From contig JAISWY010000380.1 in assembly GCA_031270925.1 (NCBI GenBank), positions 1 to 6,645 on the forward strand: a DNA stretch of 6,645 nt, given 5' to 3'. The stretch's first letter is position 1; each line of letters starts with the position of its first letter. Both the position numbers and the translations under genes were made by a program. Shown piece after piece: positions 5,586-6,645 of the stretch. The stretch comes from Candidatus Symbiothrix sp. (lineage in GTDB: Bacteria > Bacteroidota > Bacteroidia > Bacteroidales > Azobacteroidaceae). The notes under the pieces were generated by a model that was not told where the DNA came from, searched no databases, and saw nothing but the letters and a program-made list of their open reading frames with translations.

Positions 5586-6645
5586 TTATCTGACAATTAC
5601 TTTGCTGACGCTCGTTTTGCCCGATTGGTGAATTTGTTTTACGATATAGATATTGCCCGATTGTAGGGGGACGCGAACACCTTGCAGATTGTAATATTCC
5701 GTAGCAATGACTTCGTCGTTTTTAACGGCAGGAACAATGCCGGTTATTACATCGGTATCGACAACGATTTTAGGAGCGAGGGAGCTTCCTCCTTTGTAAG
5801 TGATAAATGATTCAAACGGATCGATGGTGGCCGTGCCGGTAATCAATGTATATTCGGTTCCTGCGGAATTGAGCTGATATACAAATTGACCTGTCTCCAA
5901 TTGGTTTGCATCCAATTCGAGAGCCGCAAGGCTGGGATTCGCTTGTAATACGTAGGCATTTTCGGTAAATGTCAATTCTTCGTTTTTCGCAAGATCGGTA
6001 ATGTTACTCGAAATATAGGAGATATTCGATGGATACTCGAATGTTGCAGGAAATTTGATGATGTAGCCTTCACCGGCATCCAAAGAAATATTATCGCCGG
6101 TAATTCGGTCTCCGAATCCGTTGTCCCACGTTCTTAACCAGAAATTGTTGCCGACTAAATCGGCGTCGTAAAATTCGCTGTGAATACTTGTTACCTCGAA
6201 CGGGAAGCCGATGGAATACCATTTTTTACCATTTACTGTTTTTTGCGCCTTGATGCTTGCGGCCGACAGGGTATATTCACCCAATTCGATGCCTGCGCCC
6301 GGTTGGATGGTTACATTACCGGCGGAGGTTGCGGCCGACAATACAGGCGTTCCTGCGGAAATCACAACATCGTTGTAGGTGGCCGGTGTTTGCGCCGGAA
6401 TCCAGTTTGCGGCGGTTGCCCAGTCGGTATCGGTATCGCCTGTCCATGTGTAATACTGGGCGTATTCGTATGCTCCTATATCCACGTAATCGCCGGAATA
6501 GTTACCGTTGGCGCGGGTTGTGCCGGCAATGTCTTTCGAGGGGATGATTAAGTCGGTGTGGGAATTAATGCCTGCGTCGATCAGGGGGCTGCTTGCGCTG
6601 ACGATGGGCAGGTAGGGCAGGCCGCTTGCAGGGATTGTCAATTCG
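5586..6645 (-). CDS. Cell-surface protein with T9SS-like tail, 5' end missing
   Basis: Only the last 351-352 codons are visible. The frame stays open to the right edge, and the TTG at 6639-6641 is an internal Leu codon, not a start. The visible part begins with the end of a parallel beta-helix-type domain: SPLIDAG followed by DIGAYEY (6462-6482), a pairing typical of choice-of-anchor Q/beta-helix surface proteins. A YYTWTGDTDTDW...NW segment of a type common in Bacteroidales surface proteins follows, then a domain of about 170 residues starting near KWYSIGFPFEV and ending near ITYKGG, which I cannot name. The last 36 residues (5589-5696) run YYNLQGVRV, GNIYIVK, GKT, KVIVR, the pattern of type IX secretion C-terminal signals. 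It should cross the outer membrane by T9SS and be released or attached to surface lipopolysaccharide. Substrate or binding role is unknown. It probably shares an operon with the small gene downstream. Confidence 0.85.
   Translation of the reverse strand, partial: ELTIPASGLPYLPIVSASSPLIDAGINSHTDLIIPSKDIAGTTRANGNYSGDYVDIGAYEYAQYYTWTGDTDTDWATAANWIPAQTPATYNDVVISAGTPVLSAATSAGNVTIQPGAGIELGEYTLSAASIKAQKTVNGKKWYSIGFPFEVTSIHSEFYDADLVGNNFWLRTWDNGFGDRITGDNISLDAGEGYIIKFPATFEYPSNISYISSNITDLAKNEELTFTENAYVLQANPSLAALELDANQLETGQFVYQLNSAGTEYTLITGTATIDPFESFITYKGGSSLAPKIVVDTDVITGIVPAVKNDEVIATEYYNLQGVRVPLQSGNIYIVKQIHQSGKTSVSKVIVR

Noticed and set aside
5362..5631. Plus-strand open frame of 89 codons
   Set aside because: It is antisense to the small gene and the end of the surface-protein gene; the minus-strand product has a signal peptide, tail and Shine-Dalgarno, while this one has none.
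6639..6641. TTG as start of the right-hand gene
   Set aside because: The frame stays open to the window edge, the sequence here is the middle of a beta-helix-type domain, and there is no signal peptide.

Overview
The window looks like chromosomal DNA from a member of the Bacteroidota, most likely the order Bacteroidales. The evidence is a one-piece hybrid two-component regulator of the Bacteroides type, a Bacteroides-style -7 promoter element (TAnnTTTG), a surface protein ending in a type IX secretion-like C-terminal tail, and AT-rich start regions mostly without Shine-Dalgarno sequences. I cannot name a genus.

Layout. Bases 1-128 hold a 20-bp piece of an interspersed palindromic repeat, a 9-bp inverted repeat and a promoter. 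On the + strand, mazG (129-908) encodes a full-length two-domain nucleoside triphosphate pyrophosphohydrolase. Three bases after its stop begins a very large hybrid sensor kinase/response regulator (912-4961, 1349 aa), with two seven-bladed propellers, a Y_Y_Y domain, one membrane helix, HisKA, HATPase, receiver and AraC-type HTH. All key catalytic residues are present. Bases 4962-5306 form a convergent intergenic region without a gene. It holds an unexplained GC-richer block and two tandem copies of a 104-bp palindromic repeat, whose core matches, inverted, the first 20 bases of the window. On the - strand, a cell-surface protein (5586 to the right edge, 5' end missing) is followed 21 bp later by an 85-aa protein (5307-5564) with a signal peptide and a C-terminal Pro-Gly-rich/hydrophobic/basic tail.

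How the genes may work together. mazG and the regulator are arranged as one transcription unit. The regulator would sense a ligand in the periplasm and act on DNA from the inner membrane. No SusC/SusD pair or carbohydrate-active enzyme is present, so its target cannot be read from the window. The two minus-strand genes look like a small operon for envelope proteins: one probably exported by type IX secretion, the other probably held in a membrane by its C-terminus.

Most worth a second look: the small protein with the sorting-like tail, the 104-bp repeats with the inverted piece at the other end, and the tight mazG-regulator junction. None of these proves a new system.
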